DNA of 6,252 nt from an uncultured Chthoniobacterales bacterium (lineage in GTDB: Bacteria > Verrucomicrobiota > Verrucomicrobiia > Chthoniobacterales > UBA10450). A model generated the notes under the pieces. That model made no database searches. It saw nothing but the letters and a program-made list of their open reading frames with translations, and was not told where the DNA came from. Numbering within the stretch: the first letter of the stretch is position 1; the number at the start of each line of letters is the position of its first letter. The position numbers and the translations under genes were made by a program. Below, piece after piece: positions 5,970 through 6,252 of the stretch. The stretch covers positions 1 through 6,252 of the forward strand of contig CATPAW010000164.1 of assembly GCA_955652255.1 (NCBI GenBank), written 5' to 3'.

Positions 5970-6041
5970 GTTGTAGAGGCGGTCACCGCGGCGAGCAAAC
6001 GTCTAGGTTTTTCTGCGGCTGAGGACAGCCGCCACTACAAC
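5970..6041. repeat. REPIN-like paired palindrome between the transferase and epimerase genes
   Basis: The ends GTTGTAG and CTACAAC are exact inverted copies. The 12-base arms 5971-5982 and 6029-6040 match at 11 of 12 positions. Two hairpins lie within: GCGGCTG (6015-6021) with CAGCCGC (6026-6032) around AGGA, and GCGG (5979-5982) with CCGC (5986-5989) around TCA. The right arm includes the TTG TAG that ends the upstream transferase, and the left end lies 6 bp from the epimerase ATG. It therefore forms nearly the whole 5' leader of the epimerase. It shares its ends with the hairpin at 3060-3085 and its layout with the element at 3770-3826. Confidence 0.8.
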
Positions 6042-6252
6042 TGCGGCCAGATGCGGGCGCGGCCTTCGCGCTCGACGATCTCGCGCAAAAATGCTCGCGT
6101 CGCTGGAGCGGTATCGATTGTCGGCTTTGAGTTATCCCTGAGTAGTTCGTCACAAACGCGCCGCAATGTGGTACGCTCATCGACATCGTAGCTAGTCGGC
6201 AAGAATTCGACTGCGAGGTTAAGCTCGGTTGCGCGCTGCACCGTTTGGTCGA
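6035..6252 (-). CDS. C-terminal end of a DUF2064/TIGR04282-like GT-A transferase (runs off right edge)
   Basis: Only the last 71 complete codons are visible, reading DQTVQRATELNLAVEFLPTS onward to RARIWPQL and a TAG stop at 6035-6037. The pattern of a helix (TVQRATELNL), a strand (VEFLP), then YDVDERTTLRRVCDELL matches by eye the C-terminal end of DUF2064 proteins. These are GT-A nucleotidyl/glycosyl-transferase-like proteins in the TIGR04282 group, where a similar DVDTPEDL segment is usual. Function in this group is poorly defined; some members are annotated as arsenosugar-biosynthesis transferases, which this fragment cannot test. The frame stays open to the window edge, so an internal GTG at 6241 is not taken as the start. 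The final Leu-stop codons lie inside the palindromic element at 5970-6041. The gene points in the same direction as the epimerase and is probably cotranscribed. Confidence 0.6.
   Translation of the reverse strand, partial: DQTVQRATELNLAVEFLPTSYDVDERTTLRRVCDELLRDNSKPTIDTAPATRAFLREIVEREGRARIWPQL

Noticed and set aside
5970..6041. Riboswitch or structured leader RNA upstream of the epimerase
   Set aside because: The fold is explained by the paired palindromes shared with the other spacers, and no known riboswitch core is recognisable.

Overview
The window is ordinary bacterial chromosome, densely coding and GC-rich, with seven protein-coding genes (two cut by the window edges) and no RNA gene, CRISPR array or insertion sequence that I can see. 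Protein family composition and the palindromic spacer repeats suggest a soil-type Verrucomicrobiota lineage (Chthoniobacterales-like). That placement rests on impression, not on a marker gene, and I hold it at about 50%.

Left part (1-1439): the start of a thioredoxin reductase gene (trxB, minus strand, running off the left edge) is divergent from an Fpg/Nei-family DNA glycosylase gene (plus strand). They share a 213-bp spacer that contains palindromes. The glycosylase converges on the next gene across a 50-bp gap with no evident terminator hairpin.

Right part (1440-6252): five minus-strand genes form a likely transcription unit. Read in the direction of transcription these are: the C-terminal end of a DUF2064/TIGR04282-like GT-A transferase; an SDR nucleotide-sugar epimerase/dehydratase with a zinc-ribbon-like insert; a short MgtE-type Mg2+ transporter lacking the usual N domain, whose start overlaps the epimerase stop (ATGA); a family 2 (DPM1-like) glycosyltransferase; and a membrane-anchored sulfite-oxidase-family molybdoenzyme. 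The two transferases and the epimerase suggest sugar activation and transfer for a surface glycan or glycolipid. The transporter and molybdoenzyme have no obvious link to that pathway.

The most unusual feature is in the spacers of this unit. Three REP/REPIN-like palindromic elements (3060-3085, 3770-3826, 5970-6041) occupy the gaps, and each touches a stop codon. Two of them supply the in-frame Leu-stop (TTG TAG) that ends the upstream protein, and one produces a spurious N-terminal extension of the glycosyltransferase frame. Other points of interest are a possible dual Sec/Tat topology of the molybdoenzyme and CxxH/CxxC zinc sites in two unrelated proteins. I see no convincing evidence for a wholly new multi-gene system.
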